The position numbers were made by a program, and so were the translations under genes. A stretch of 63,396 nt of DNA from Chloroflexota bacterium (GTDB lineage Bacteria; Chloroflexota; Anaerolineae; Promineifilales; Promineifilaceae), in contig JABFFZ010000023.1 of the NCBI GenBank assembly GCA_013112725.1, forward strand, positions 1 to 63,396, in the 5' to 3' direction. The notes below the pieces were generated by a model. The model was not told the DNA's origin and did not search any database. It worked only from the letters and a program-made list of their open reading frames with translations. Positions 15,584 to 25,365 of the stretch are shown here, in pieces; position 1 is the stretch's first letter; each line of letters opens with the position of its first letter.

Positions 15584-16972
15584 CTATCCGATCATCGCCA
15601 ACGGAATGGCATGAGCGGGCGCAAAATCGGCGGTGGGTAGGCGCAGCTGGTCTACGGCCGTGCCGGACATGCTCCACGGCCCCGTGTGTTTAATTTGCAC
15701 GTTGACCAGGTCACCTTTGCGGTCACGGCCGTCGCTGAAAAAGACCAGCTTATTTTGTGGGGTACGGCCGCGCCAGCGCCCCTTATGCAAATCTTCCACC
15801 AGCACCTCCACCGTTTCACCAAGATAGCGGCGGTTAATATCCTGCGACACTTGCTTATGCAGCTCTTCCAACAGGTGAAAGCGGCGGCGCTTTTCCTCGT
15901 CCGGCACATCATCTTCCAGGCGGCGGGCGCTAACCGTGCCAGGGCGCGGGCTGTAACGTGCCAGATGCACCTTATCCAGCTTCAACTCTGCCAGAATATC
16001 ATAGGTATCCATGAACTGCGCCTCCGTCTCGCCGGGAAAGCCGACAATAATGTCACAGTGCACGGCCGCGTCAGGGATAATATCCCGGATTTTATAGACC
16101 AGGTCGCGGTACTGCTCGCGGCTGTATTCCCGCTTCATGTTCGCCAACACCTGGTTATTGCCCGCCTGAATGGGCACTTCAATCTGGGGCATCACCTTGG
16201 GCAAATCGCGCACCGCATATAGAATTTTATCCGTCATGTAATTGGGGTGACTGGTCAGAAAACGAATGCGCTGCAAGCCATCCACATCATTGATCACCGT
16301 CAGCAAGTCGGCCAGATCAGGGCCATCGGGCACATCGTAGCCGTAGCGATCTACAATCTGGCCCAGCAGCACCACTTCTTTCACCCCTTGCGCCACCAAC
16401 GAGCGCACCTCGGCGGCAATTTCACCCACCGGGCGGCTGCGCTCCTTGCCCCGCTTCTGGGGGATGATACAAAAGGTGCAGGCGTGGGAACAGCCATACA
16501 CAATGGAAACAGGCGCAGAGACGAGCTGCCCCCGCTGTTCTGCGGGCAAAATGACGGCGCCATCCATCAGGGCGTGGCGGCGGCTGGTGGCTTCTAAATC
16601 CAACGCCAACCCCTCGTCTTGCTTCAAATGGTTCACCAGCGGCAGCCCATCGGTAGCCGGTTCCATAAACACATCCACAAAGGGGAATTGGCTCTCTAAC
16701 TGCTCATTGCCGCGCACGCCGACCACGCAGCCCATGACGGCAATGGTTTTGTCCGGGTGTTTTTCTTTGAGCGGGCGTAAATTGTGCAGCTTGCCATACG
16801 CTTTGTCTTCCGACTGTTGGCGCACGGTGCAGGTTTCCAGCACGATCACGTCGGCATCTTCGGCACGGGGTGTGGCCGCATAGCCGAGCTTTTCCAGTTC
16901 GGTGGCTACCCGTCGGGCATCGGCATAATTCATCTGGCAGCCGGTAATCCAAAAGTGATATTTTTTCGTCAT
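15584..16972 (-). CDS. miaB: tRNA 2-methylthio-N6-isopentenyladenosine synthase MiaB
   Basis: Radical-SAM methylthiotransferase of 462 residues. The N-terminal UPF0004 domain supplies Cys12, Cys48 and Cys82 for one 4Fe-4S cluster; the radical SAM motif GCSHACTFC (Cys161, Cys165, Cys168) binds the second. The MiaB signature continues with RSRPVGEIAAEVRSLVAQGV and DIIVGFPGETEAQF, and a TRAM domain lies near the C-terminus (YLGETVEVLVEDLHKGRWRG). It methylthiolates i6A37 in tRNAs reading U-starting codons. The RimO and MtaB subfamilies are less likely because the LHNLRPLKE and PQKRGKERSRP segments are MiaB-like. Confidence 0.93.
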   Translation of the reverse strand: MTKKYHFWITGCQMNYADARRVATELEKLGYAATPRAEDADVIVLETCTVRQQSEDKAYGKLHNLRPLKEKHPDKTIAVMGCVVGVRGNEQLESQFPFVDVFMEPATDGLPLVNHLKQDEGLALDLEATSRRHALMDGAVILPAEQRGQLVSAPVSIVYGCSHACTFCIIPQKRGKERSRPVGEIAAEVRSLVAQGVKEVVLLGQIVDRYGYDVPDGPDLADLLTVINDVDGLQRIRFLTSHPNYMTDKILYAVRDLPKVMPQIEVPIQAGNNQVLANMKREYSREQYRDLVYKIRDIIPDAAVHCDIIVGFPGETEAQFMDTYDILAELKLDKVHLARYSPRPGTVSARRLEDDVPDEEKRRRFHLLEELHKQVSQDINRRYLGETVEVLVEDLHKGRWRGRTPQNKLVFFSDGRDRKGDLVNVQIKHTGPWSMSGTAVDQLRLPTADFAPAHAIPLAMIG

Positions 16973-16988
16973 CTATCTCTATCAGACC

Positions 16989-17021
16989 AGACCCTAAGGG
17001 TTTTAAGCACCCTTAAGGTCT
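16989..17021. other. Imperfect 13-bp hairpin between miaB and the methyltransferase remnant
   Basis: AGACCCTAAGGGT (16989-17001) pairs with ACCCTTAAGGTCT (17009-17021) with one mismatch. It overlaps the stop at 17020. No T tract follows on the minus strand, so a terminator role is uncertain. Confidence 0.5.
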
Positions 17022-17484
17022 ACTTCTTACCCACCATCCACAGTTCGTGTAAATGAAAAGCGATTCTATCCCCGGCAAAATGGGGCGTCAAATAATCTAT
17101 GACAGGGGCGGGCGCCTGTTTAAGGAGGACGTGCAGGCGCAAGCGGGCAGGCGGCGGCAAATGAAGCGCCCAATCATGAAAAGTGTAGGACACGGCCGTG
17201 ACCCGCACAAACACCACTGCCAACCCACAGTCACGCAAACGGTCTTCCCATCCAACCTGGCTCCACGCCGGCTGCCACCCGCTCATCTGCAAAAAAGCAT
17301 TGACATAGCCGCCCGCCTGCCGCTGTAAATCCGCCTTTTTGCCGCGCAGCCGGCTGCCAGGCACAACCACATCTCGCACCGACAGCAGACCGCCCGGCTT
17401 GAGTTCGGTCACGGCCGTTGGCAACCACCCCGGCAAATCAGCCACCGTTTGCGAAGGGTAGTAGTGGGTGAGACAGTCGTACAT
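17020..17484 (-). pseudogene. N-terminally truncated SAM-dependent methyltransferase
   Basis: The ORF (ATG at 17484, or a TTG at 17496) starts at MYDCLTHYYPSQTVADLPGW and continues with AVTELKPGGLLSVRDVVVPG. This corresponds to the middle of a class I methyltransferase, motif III and after. The glycine-rich SAM-binding motif I and all before it are missing. The frame is lost upstream exactly where the ATTGGGTA repeat block (17493-17561) begins, so the 5' part was probably removed by a rearrangement there. The remaining 150 residues are unlikely to bind SAM alone. Confidence 0.7.
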
Positions 17485-17492
17485 AGTGGGGG

Positions 17493-17561
17493 GCAATTGG
17501 GTAATTGAGAAACTGGCGGGAAAAAATCACCCGATTACCCAATTACATAGTTACACCATTA
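17493..17561. repeat. ATTGGGTA-word repeat at a truncation point
   Basis: CAATTGGGTAATTGAG is followed by CACCCGATTACCCAATTACA and ATAGTTACACCATTAC. It fills the gap between the truncated methyltransferase and the first propeller-like gene. Confidence 0.85.
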
Positions 17562-20138
17562 CTTCCTATTCACCCAGGCCAACGATGAGCAGTTGCCCTT
17601 TTCATGCACAATGAGGGTCTGGTAGTCATAATCAGGGGCGATCAGGTTAATGACGCCATTGTTCATAATTTGCGCCAGCCAACGGCCGTCGGCCGACCAG
17701 TCAAACGGGAATGCCGGAGTAGTGTTATAAACGCCGGCCATAAAGGTTTCGGTCACATTGGCGGCAATGTCGTGCAGCAAATAGACAAAAACGTTTTGGG
17801 GGGCAAAGAAGCTGTCTGCGGGCGCGCCGGTAACAATCAGGTAACGGCCGTCTGGCGAAAAGCCAGCATGGTGCGGGCTGCTAGACACAAAACGCAGCCG
17901 GTATTCGATGGCGTTTTCGCGCCAGTTCACCAGAAAGATAAAGTGTTCAGCGCGTGACGTGGCCATCACCACCAGCCAGTCCGGTTGGGTGGGATGGGGC
18001 AGCACGTAACGGATCGCCAGGCGAAACGGCCGTGACGCTTCTGGTATTGCCTGGAGCAAATCCTGGGTATTCAAAACAGGTTGGGGCGCATCATCAGCCG
18101 TCGTCGCCAGGACAATTTGCTGGACGGTTTCCACGCCAGATGGACTGCTCGCCTGGATATAACCATATGTCTGTTCATCCACCCAAAACGGGGCTGTGCC
18201 CCCGGAAGCCGGCAGCGCCACTTCACTGGCAGGATCACCCGTCTGATTGGCGCGGCTGAGGGGGACATTTTCCATCTGAAAATCGCTACTAAATAGCATG
18301 ATACGGCCGTCGGCGCCCATTAACAGCCCATTGCCCAGAAAACCCATCGCCTCCAAAATCGTTTGCGCGCCATCAGGCGACCAGGCAGGATTCCCGCTCA
18401 AGGGAATGGTAGCGCAACCATCTTCATCACAGGCAGCCATATCCACCAACATGGGGTGCGGGTCCATGCCGTTGGCCGGCACCCCATATACCAGCAAATA
18501 GCGGCCTGTTGCATCCATCTTCCCCCAGGAAAGTGATACGGGATAATCCTGGCTAACCGCCGGCAGACCATTGCCATCCTGCCACAGCAGCGTTTTAAAC
18601 GAATCAATGCTCAGGGGAAAGGTTTGTAAAATGACAGCCTCGTCACCAGGCAGTGGGCTGCTAAACAACAGCCCGTCTAAAGAGTATTCAGCCTGCCAGG
18701 TTTTAGTTGCCAATTGGTAACGGTATAAGGTGGTTGTCACCATTTCAGGCAAATCGGTGCTGCACGTCAGCAATAAATCCTGGTCTGGCAAGGGAATAGG
18801 CAGCGGCCCCTGGTTGGCCATCAATTGGGTATGGGCAAATAGCCACCAGTCCCGCAGTAGCAACTCTTGCACCATATTGCCTTCTTCTGGCTGCGCCCCC
18901 GCCAGGCCGGCCAACCATTGCGACAACGTTTGCGGTTTATTGAAACTGATCAAAATGGCCATAGGGTGCGGCGCAGCCGGTTGGCGCATAAAGAAATCTA
19001 CAAAAGCGTATAATTGCCAGCCATCAGCGGCGAGTAAGGGTTGGAATGAGGATTCGCGCCAAAACTGGAAGATGGTATCCAGGTTAGCGCCGCTGTTGAT
19101 AATTTGGGCATGGATGGCAGGGGTGACGGGCCACGGCCGTAATCCCATCTGGCTCAATTGATATTCCAAAAATGCCTGGTAAACAGGCGCGTGGGCGCAG
19201 CATTCCCATTCGGCCAGATAAGTAAGGAGAGTGGCGGCCACGGCCGCGCCATATCCTTTAGCCAATGCCTGGTAGCCGGTCTCATCTATAGGCAGGCCCA
19301 CCAGCGTCGGCGCGGGTAAATTTAGCCGCAAGTTGCCATCGTATAAATTGGCGGGATCGGCCATGGCCAGCAGGGTGGCAGGGTCGGTATCCAGCCGCAG
19401 GGACAAGCGCAGATCGGCCGGGCATGCCTGAGGGGTGATCTGGCGGCAGACGTCGTCCAACACGGCCGTGACATCTTCGGCCAGTTGTTGGGCAACGGCC
19501 GCGTCGCGTTGGGGATAGATGAGCGTTAGCCGGTCCAATTCAGTGGTTTGCCAGTCACCCCAAAAGTCGGCGTCCGGCGGCGCCAGCAACCAACGAGTAC
19601 GCCCACGCCGGTAGACGGCCGTGTGTTCCAGCATCACCGACTCCTCACCCAAACCCAGCGTGTGTTCCTGTAAAAAATGAAGTTCGGCGGCATTCATGTC
19701 CGGCGCTACTTCCATGCGAATATACGCTTCATCGGCCACCGACAAATCGGCATAGGGCTCATTGGCCGCTGCCAGCGGCAAATAAAAGGGCGCACGATCA
19801 TAAAACAACCCCTGAGTCAGAAGTTTTTCATAGGTGTTGGTCCAGCCCGGATCCCGCGCGGAAAGCAAAGGAGCCAACAACTCCATATCTTGCCTGGCAA
19901 CGGCCCGGTTTACCAGATTGTGCGAGGACAAAACGTCGGCCTCTATCGTCGCCGTGAGCGTTTCAATGCGGCGGTTAAACTGCCAATAAATCACCAGGGC
20001 CGCCGTTGCCAACAATACCAGCGCCACCAGCAGCGCCGGCCACGGCCGTTTGGGTGGCGGGGTAGTACGCTGCGGCTGCGCCTCTACCGTATCCCAATCA
20101 CCATCATCTTCCGTTTTCCAATCAAAGTTATCCGTCAT
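17559..20138 (-). CDS. Single-pass membrane protein with extracytoplasmic propeller-like domain, paralogue 3
   Basis: Protein of 859 residues, the last of three tandem paralogues (with 20357-22759 and 22823-25303). The N-terminus is acidic (FDWKTEDDGDWDTVEAQPQ); one membrane helix follows a Pro-rich stretch (LLVALVLLATAALVIYW, about 34-51). The outer part shares with its paralogues LTLIYPQRD, a VCRQ…CP pair, PTLVGLPIDETGYQAL, the motif EWECC…QAFLEYQLSQMGLRPWP and a long C-terminal region with SPDG segments (AWSPDGAQTI, GFSPDGRYLIVTG) typical of TolB/WD40-like beta-propellers. It ends in NCSSLAWVNRK. The middle region could be a degenerate M-A-type peptidase domain without HExxH. Function unknown; a sensor or scaffold on the outer face is inferred. 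Confidence 0.8.
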   Translation of the reverse strand: MTDNFDWKTEDDGDWDTVEAQPQRTTPPPKRPWPALLVALVLLATAALVIYWQFNRRIETLTATIEADVLSSHNLVNRAVARQDMELLAPLLSARDPGWTNTYEKLLTQGLFYDRAPFYLPLAAANEPYADLSVADEAYIRMEVAPDMNAAELHFLQEHTLGLGEESVMLEHTAVYRRGRTRWLLAPPDADFWGDWQTTELDRLTLIYPQRDAAVAQQLAEDVTAVLDDVCRQITPQACPADLRLSLRLDTDPATLLAMADPANLYDGNLRLNLPAPTLVGLPIDETGYQALAKGYGAAVAATLLTYLAEWECCAHAPVYQAFLEYQLSQMGLRPWPVTPAIHAQIINSGANLDTIFQFWRESSFQPLLAADGWQLYAFVDFFMRQPAAPHPMAILISFNKPQTLSQWLAGLAGAQPEEGNMVQELLLRDWWLFAHTQLMANQGPLPIPLPDQDLLLTCSTDLPEMVTTTLYRYQLATKTWQAEYSLDGLLFSSPLPGDEAVILQTFPLSIDSFKTLLWQDGNGLPAVSQDYPVSLSWGKMDATGRYLLVYGVPANGMDPHPMLVDMAACDEDGCATIPLSGNPAWSPDGAQTILEAMGFLGNGLLMGADGRIMLFSSDFQMENVPLSRANQTGDPASEVALPASGGTAPFWVDEQTYGYIQASSPSGVETVQQIVLATTADDAPQPVLNTQDLLQAIPEASRPFRLAIRYVLPHPTQPDWLVVMATSRAEHFIFLVNWRENAIEYRLRFVSSSPHHAGFSPDGRYLIVTGAPADSFFAPQNVFVYLLHDIAANVTETFMAGVYNTTPAFPFDWSADGRWLAQIMNNGVINLIAPDYDYQTLIVHEKGNCSSLAWVNRK

Positions 20139-20156
20139 AGGTATGTGCTTAGTCCA

Positions 20157-20178
20157 GATAGGTCTATGAAGACCTATC
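20157..20178. other. Perfect 9-bp hairpin
   Basis: GATAGGTCT and AGACCTATC are separated by four bases, 19 bases upstream of the start of the third paralogue. Confidence 0.5.
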
Positions 20179-20195
20179 AGCTCTTCTGCTATTTA

Positions 20196-20352
20196 CCCAG
20201 CAATTCTCAATTTGCCCGGCGGCGGCAGATAAATCTGCACCTACAAAAGACAAAATTGGCCTTCGCCGACTGGCGCCCAGCCCACAAAGGTGGGCTTTGC
20301 TCTCTGTAGACGCGATTTTAATCGCTGGCTCACGGTAAATTGAGAATTGCGG
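20196..20352 (-). repeat. Dispersed ~200-bp element, copy A (inverted)
   Basis: The reverse complement shares blocks with copies B (48492-48690) and C (57419-57608): GCGATTAAAAT, CTACAGAG..CAAAG, CAGTCGGCGAAGGCC and GTGCAGATTTATCTGCC. Its ends ATTCTCAATTT and AAATTGAGAAT are inverted repeats. It fills the gap between two of the paralogues. Confidence 0.8.
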
Positions 20353-20356
20353 CTAT

Positions 20357-22759
20357 TTACCGCACCCAGGCAACAAAATCACAGGAGCCGCCTGGCGTCA
20401 TCAGCAATTGATCGTAGCCGACGGCGGGGGCGCTGACATGAACAAACCCATCATCTACACGCAGCAACCAACGGCCGTCGGCCGACCAATCATACCCCGG
20501 CAGAGCAATGTTTTGTGCCGAACGATACCGTTCATGCTGGCCTGTGTCCAGGTGCAAAATGTCTAGCTGCCAGTCAAATTCCCGGCTGCTATAGGTCTGC
20601 ATGTTTAACCAACGGCCGTCCGGCGAAAAAGCGAGCGGGTGGTATGGCCCAAATCGTTCCGCCCCTGCAAAAAGCGGCTCCACCGTTTCCTCGGCCAGAT
20701 CATAGCGCAGCAGCAATGTGCCGGAAACCAGGTCGCCTGACGGCACGGCCGTGTAGCTGACAGCCATGAACACTGCCTGACCGCCCGGCTCAACGGCCGT
20801 AGCAAAAACCTGCCAGTTTTGAAGGTGAGCTAATGCTGCTTTCAGCGCCGCCAGAGAGTAACGACGCGGCGAAACAGATTCAGCCAGCGTAGCCAGAATC
20901 AGGTCGTCGTCACCAACGTAACCGTATTGAATGGTGTTCAGCCAGAAGGGGGCACGGCCGTGCCGTTCCTGCACCACCCGCCCGGCCGCGTCGCGCAGCC
21001 AGATGGTATCTTCTTCACTCACACCCAATTGCCAGCTTCCGTCCGGCGACCACAGCGGCGGATAGGCATAGCCGGCCAGGCCACAGCCATCCGGCCGGCA
21101 ATTATCCATCTCCACCCGGTTAAATTCCGCGGCCTGCTCATCAAATTTGTAAACGTAAAGCAGCACATCCTCTCCCACCGGGTCAACACGAAAGATGGTA
21201 GATTGGGCCGGATAGAGGGCGATGGATTGTTCACGGCCATCTTGCCAGCCAAAAACATGCACCAATCGCTCTCGCCCAATCTGTTCTTGCAGCAGCACCC
21301 CGGCATCACCGGGCAACCCGGCCATAAATTGCAGACGACGGCCGTCCATGACCAATGACCAGCTATCATCCCGCCACGAATAACGCATCAATCGCGGGAA
21401 ACCCCCACCCCGTTCCCGGCAAAGCGCCATTAAGTCCTGGGCCGGCAGGGGCAAATCAGCCGCGGGCGTCGCCAGATTTGCCTGCACATGCGCCAACCAC
21501 GCCTCCTGGAAATAACCCTGATTCACAAAACTAAAACCGGTGTGGTTGGCAATCCAATACTGGTAACTTTCTGCTACTGTCAGGCGATGTTGCAGGGCAT
21601 AAGGATTGAGCGCCGGCTTCTGGCGCAGCAGCACCGCGATCATGGTGTAAATCTGGGGTTGGGCGATGCCGCTGAGGGGACGAACCGGAGGTTCATGCCA
21701 GTAGCGGCCCAGAGCGGCCACGCCCACCAGAGGATCATGTACCATTGTTTGATAGTGGCTGGCGTGCAACGGCCAGGGGCGCAGGTCTAGCTGCGCCAGT
21801 TGGTAATCTATCAGGGCTTGATGAAAAAGGCCCTGTTCACAGCAGCGCCAACCGGTGTTGTACACCAGCACGGCCGTGATGAAATGGGCGGCATAGGCGC
21901 GTAGCAGCGCCCGCTCGCCAGCGGCGTCAATGGGGCGGCCCACCAGCGTGGGCGCGGGCAGGCTGAGAATGGGCTGGCGGGTGAGCATGGCCACGGGATC
22001 GGCGGCTTGCAGCAGGCTGGCGGGGTCGGTGTCCAGGCGGATGGTATAGCTGTTGGCTGCCGGGCAGGGCAGGTCTAATTGGCGGCAGGCGCGGGCCAGT
22101 TCGGCTTCTAAACCGGGCAGCAGTTTTTCGGCCGCTTCTTGATCACGCTGGGGGTAGATGAGGGTGAGGGCACGGCCGTTCAACACCTGCCACTCCCCCC
22201 AAAACCCGGTATGCGGGGCCGCCACCAGCCAGCGGTCAACCCCTTGCCGCAAGAGAGTGGTGGTTTCCAGGGTAACGGTTTCGCTACGGCCGTCGGCATG
22301 AACAACGGTAAACGGCTGCCGGGCTATCACTTCCGCCTGGCTCAGATCGGCAGCAGGAATAATGTCTACAATTTCGGGGGCACGGCCGTTTTTAGGGGAC
22401 AGCAGTCCCATGGACCACCGCCCCAGCAGTAAATCTTCAGAGAGCAGGGCTAACTGACCCTCCCACCAGACCGGCGATGAGCCGGAAATAACAGTTTTGA
22501 TCAAATCGGCGTCCTGGTTTTGGGCGGCGCGGGTGTACAGCGAATACACGGCGCGCACATCCTGGATAACGGCCGTAGTCGCCGCCTCTACCCGCCGCTG
22601 CATCTGCCCCGCCAGCCAGAGGCCACTCACAGCCACAACCAGCAGCAGGATCAGCAGCCAGCGCCAGGGAATGGCCCGACGCGGTCGGGGTGGCGGCGGC
22701 AGCGACGGTTCTGGCCAATCACCCTCGTCTTCCGTCACCCATTCAAAATCAGCCGGCAT
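20357..22759 (-). CDS. Single-pass membrane protein with extracytoplasmic propeller-like domain, paralogue 2
   Basis: Second of the three tandem paralogues, 800 residues from the ATG at 22759 (MPADFEWVTEDEGDWPEPSL); the 17 codons upstream are repeat-derived. The layout is the same: acidic N-terminus, Pro-rich stretch, membrane helix (WRWLLILLLVVAVSGLWLAG), LTLIYPQRD, ACRQLDLPCP, PTLVGRPIDAAGERAL, GWRCC…HQALIDYQLAQLDLRPWP, then propeller-like strands with LWSPDGSWQL, AFSPDGRWL and DWSADGRWLL. It ends GGSCDFVAWVR, close to the GxC-x2-[VL]-x-W ending of the other two. The paired cysteines in the xCC motif and the C-terminal Cys could form disulfides outside the cell. Function unknown. Confidence 0.8.
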   Translation of the reverse strand: MPADFEWVTEDEGDWPEPSLPPPPRPRRAIPWRWLLILLLVVAVSGLWLAGQMQRRVEAATTAVIQDVRAVYSLYTRAAQNQDADLIKTVISGSSPVWWEGQLALLSEDLLLGRWSMGLLSPKNGRAPEIVDIIPAADLSQAEVIARQPFTVVHADGRSETVTLETTTLLRQGVDRWLVAAPHTGFWGEWQVLNGRALTLIYPQRDQEAAEKLLPGLEAELARACRQLDLPCPAANSYTIRLDTDPASLLQAADPVAMLTRQPILSLPAPTLVGRPIDAAGERALLRAYAAHFITAVLVYNTGWRCCEQGLFHQALIDYQLAQLDLRPWPLHASHYQTMVHDPLVGVAALGRYWHEPPVRPLSGIAQPQIYTMIAVLLRQKPALNPYALQHRLTVAESYQYWIANHTGFSFVNQGYFQEAWLAHVQANLATPAADLPLPAQDLMALCRERGGGFPRLMRYSWRDDSWSLVMDGRRLQFMAGLPGDAGVLLQEQIGRERLVHVFGWQDGREQSIALYPAQSTIFRVDPVGEDVLLYVYKFDEQAAEFNRVEMDNCRPDGCGLAGYAYPPLWSPDGSWQLGVSEEDTIWLRDAAGRVVQERHGRAPFWLNTIQYGYVGDDDLILATLAESVSPRRYSLAALKAALAHLQNWQVFATAVEPGGQAVFMAVSYTAVPSGDLVSGTLLLRYDLAEETVEPLFAGAERFGPYHPLAFSPDGRWLNMQTYSSREFDWQLDILHLDTGQHERYRSAQNIALPGYDWSADGRWLLRVDDGFVHVSAPAVGYDQLLMTPGGSCDFVAWVR

Positions 22760-22771
22760 GTGTGAATCCTT

Positions 22772-22819
22772 TGATGCGTGATGCGTGACCAGAGTGACCT
22801 CACGCATCACGCATCACGA
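22772..22819. repeat. ATGCGTG-word repeat
   Basis: GATGCGTGATGCGTGACC is followed by CACGCATCACGCATCACGAT, forming a hairpin between paralogues 1 and 2. Confidence 0.85.
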
Positions 22820-22822
22820 TCT

Positions 22823-25303
22823 CTATTTCCAAAAAACCTGATCACAGGCGCCATAGTCGTGAAAAATGTACCGCTCATAGTTGGCGTCGGGCGCGCCTAG
22901 CGCCAGCAAACCATCACCAGCGCGTATATACCACCGGCCATCCGGCGACCAGGAGAGGTTGAAAGAATTAGACGAGATAAACGGCAGCGCCCGTGAGTCA
23001 CCGGTTTGCAGATTTTGCAGCGCCACAGCCACGCCGCCAAATCTAAGGCTCTCATACGCTACCAGCCAACGGCCGTCTGGTGAAATATCTTGCCAACCCT
23101 CCAGCCCACTTTCGGATAGCAGGTTGATGGTTTGCACCTGGGACAGGTCTGGCGTGAGTGTCAGCGCAAAGAGATACGCGATCTGCCCTGGTCCTGAATG
23201 GGAGTTAACTCGTACCAGTAATTGGCCTGGCTGGCCCGGCGCGGCAATAGGGCTGCCAATAGCCAATGATTGAGGGCGCTGCGCCTGGGGCATAACCGCT
23301 AATAAATCCTCGACCGTAAACAGGCGGCGCGGCGTATTTTCACCAATCACGGCCGTGACCCATTCCTCCAACCGTTGATACCCATACGTACTCTCATCCA
23401 GCCAAAACGGCCCCAGACCAACCCCCACCGCCTGCCGGTTTGCGCCCGTGGCGTCACCCAACCAGATAACGGGTGGGTCAGAAGGAGTGGACGTTTCTGC
23501 CTCTTCTGAGAGTATGGCAAGGGTGTGACGGCCGTCTGGCGACCAGATCAACGGCCCATCTACCGGCCACGGCCGGCACGCCCCCTGGCGGCAGGCGGCC
23601 ACGTCCAACAGGCGGAAATCCGGCGGCGTGTCCCCCACATCCCAACGGGCCAGCAGCAGGTAACGGCCGTGTGGATCGCCGCCCCACAGGAAATAATTGC
23701 TCCTTCCCGCTCCCATTTCGAGCGTAAAAGAAGCCATCCGTTGACCATTTTCCAGTAAGGTGTACGTGATGGCATCCCCATGTTCGTCAGGAAATTCCAC
23801 AAAAAAGATCAAGTCTGGCGCGGTGGGCACGGGTTGGGCAACGGCCCAAAACAGAGAACCTTCCTCATAAAATAGCGCCTGCCAGATCTCAGCGGCAAGC
23901 ATATATTCATACACCCCCATACTGGCGTCATTGAGGGTCGCTGCATTACACAGCAATTGAATGTGAGCGTCTGACAGAGGAAAAGGGGGTTGGCGTGCCT
24001 GGGCATAAGTGGTTTGCTGCAGCATATACCGGAATAATGCCTGGTCAAGGGTGATGGCATCCCCGAAAGGGGTATCCACGTATTGATTGACCCAGGCGGT
24101 CATGCTGCGGGCGTCGGCCAATGTGCCCTGCATCTCGGCCAACGTCACCTGCGGGGAAACGACGGACTCTAAGAACTCGACAAAGGCATCAATCTGTTTC
24201 CGCTCCACCGCCGAAAAATCAGGGCGATTGACCAGCAGCCGCGCCAAACCGCCGGGAACAGGCTGCGCCAACAACTGGTCATACGTGGCCGGGTCTAGCG
24301 GCCAGGCTTTCAACCCCAGGCGGTGCAACTGCCGGTCTAACAAGGCCTCATACAACAACTGCCAGCGGCAGCATTCATAGCTGACCTGTTGGGTAATCAG
24401 GGTTGTGGCCACCACGGTTCCATAAGCCCGGAACAAGGCCTGATATCCGGCCTCATCTACCGGCAGCCCCATCAGGGATGGCGTGGGCAAACTCAAAATG
24501 TGCAGGGAAAAGCCGGTATCTGCACCGGATAATAGAGTGGCCGGCTCTTTGCTGAAGCGCACCTGCACCAACGCCCGCTGCAAACAACGGCGCATGGCTA
24601 ATTCCCGGCAAACCGCCTGTGCCAGATCGTCCAGGTCTTGCGCCAGTCGTTGCACGACAGCTTCGTCCCGTTCCGGGTACAGCACGGAAATATACGCACC
24701 GCTGTGAAAAACCATGCCCCCCCAAAATTCATCATCGGGCGGGGCATAGAGCCAGCGGCTTTCGCCTTTGCGGTACACGGCCGTTTGCCGCAGCGTCACC
24801 GTTTCCGTCATGCCTTGGGGGTTGAGCAGTTGGTAGTCCTGTTCGCTTTGCACTTCAGCGGTGAAAAAATCGGGGGAGAGGGTGATGGTGAGGGGAACGG
24901 TGGCCGTAACTGTCTGGCCTGCGTCTGTTGCCGGGGGCACGGCCGTCCAGCCCAACAATGGTGGGTTACCAAACCAACCTTCCGCCACCAACGTTTTTTG
25001 CACTTCTGTCCAGGCCATATCCCGCCCCGACAACAAGGACCTGAATAAATCTTCATCCTGTCTACCGGCAACTTGATGCAAAAACCGGTGGGCCGCACGC
25101 ACCTCATTTTCCACGTTGGCAGTGGCGGCGCTCACCTGCCGGTTTAGCTGCCAGCGCGCCCCACCCACTACCACCAGGGCCACTACCAGCACCAGCGCCA
25201 ACAGTTTCCAGGGAAAAGGGCGAGACGGCCGTGTCTCTGGCACAGCAATTTCATCTTCCCAGCCAGCCTCTTCTTCGGTTTTCCACTCAAACTCGTTGGA
25301 CAT
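22823..25303 (-). CDS. Single-pass membrane protein with extracytoplasmic propeller-like domain, paralogue 1
   Basis: First of the three, 826 residues (MSNEFEWKTEEEAGWEDEIA). A membrane helix lies at about 31-48 (LLALVLVVALVVVGGAR). Conserved marks are VLYPERD, AVCRELAMRRC, PSLMGLPVDEAGYQALFRAY, SYECC…YEALLDRQLHRLGLKAWP, and propeller-like SPDG segments (IWSPDGRHTLA, DISPDGRWLVAYE, SWSPDGRWYIRAG). It ends DYGACDQVFWK. The three genes lie head to tail, separated only by repeat blocks, which suggests repeated duplication. Identity between them is moderate, so the duplications are not recent. No enzyme motif is seen. Confidence 0.8.
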   Translation of the reverse strand: MSNEFEWKTEEEAGWEDEIAVPETRPSRPFPWKLLALVLVVALVVVGGARWQLNRQVSAATANVENEVRAAHRFLHQVAGRQDEDLFRSLLSGRDMAWTEVQKTLVAEGWFGNPPLLGWTAVPPATDAGQTVTATVPLTITLSPDFFTAEVQSEQDYQLLNPQGMTETVTLRQTAVYRKGESRWLYAPPDDEFWGGMVFHSGAYISVLYPERDEAVVQRLAQDLDDLAQAVCRELAMRRCLQRALVQVRFSKEPATLLSGADTGFSLHILSLPTPSLMGLPVDEAGYQALFRAYGTVVATTLITQQVSYECCRWQLLYEALLDRQLHRLGLKAWPLDPATYDQLLAQPVPGGLARLLVNRPDFSAVERKQIDAFVEFLESVVSPQVTLAEMQGTLADARSMTAWVNQYVDTPFGDAITLDQALFRYMLQQTTYAQARQPPFPLSDAHIQLLCNAATLNDASMGVYEYMLAAEIWQALFYEEGSLFWAVAQPVPTAPDLIFFVEFPDEHGDAITYTLLENGQRMASFTLEMGAGRSNYFLWGGDPHGRYLLLARWDVGDTPPDFRLLDVAACRQGACRPWPVDGPLIWSPDGRHTLAILSEEAETSTPSDPPVIWLGDATGANRQAVGVGLGPFWLDESTYGYQRLEEWVTAVIGENTPRRLFTVEDLLAVMPQAQRPQSLAIGSPIAAPGQPGQLLVRVNSHSGPGQIAYLFALTLTPDLSQVQTINLLSESGLEGWQDISPDGRWLVAYESLRFGGVAVALQNLQTGDSRALPFISSNSFNLSWSPDGRWYIRAGDGLLALGAPDANYERYIFHDYGACDQVFWK

Positions 25304-25365
25304 GCCCTCAAGTGTAAGCCATTTTCAGCAAATGTTTTCTACGACTTCCTGACGATTTAGAAAGT

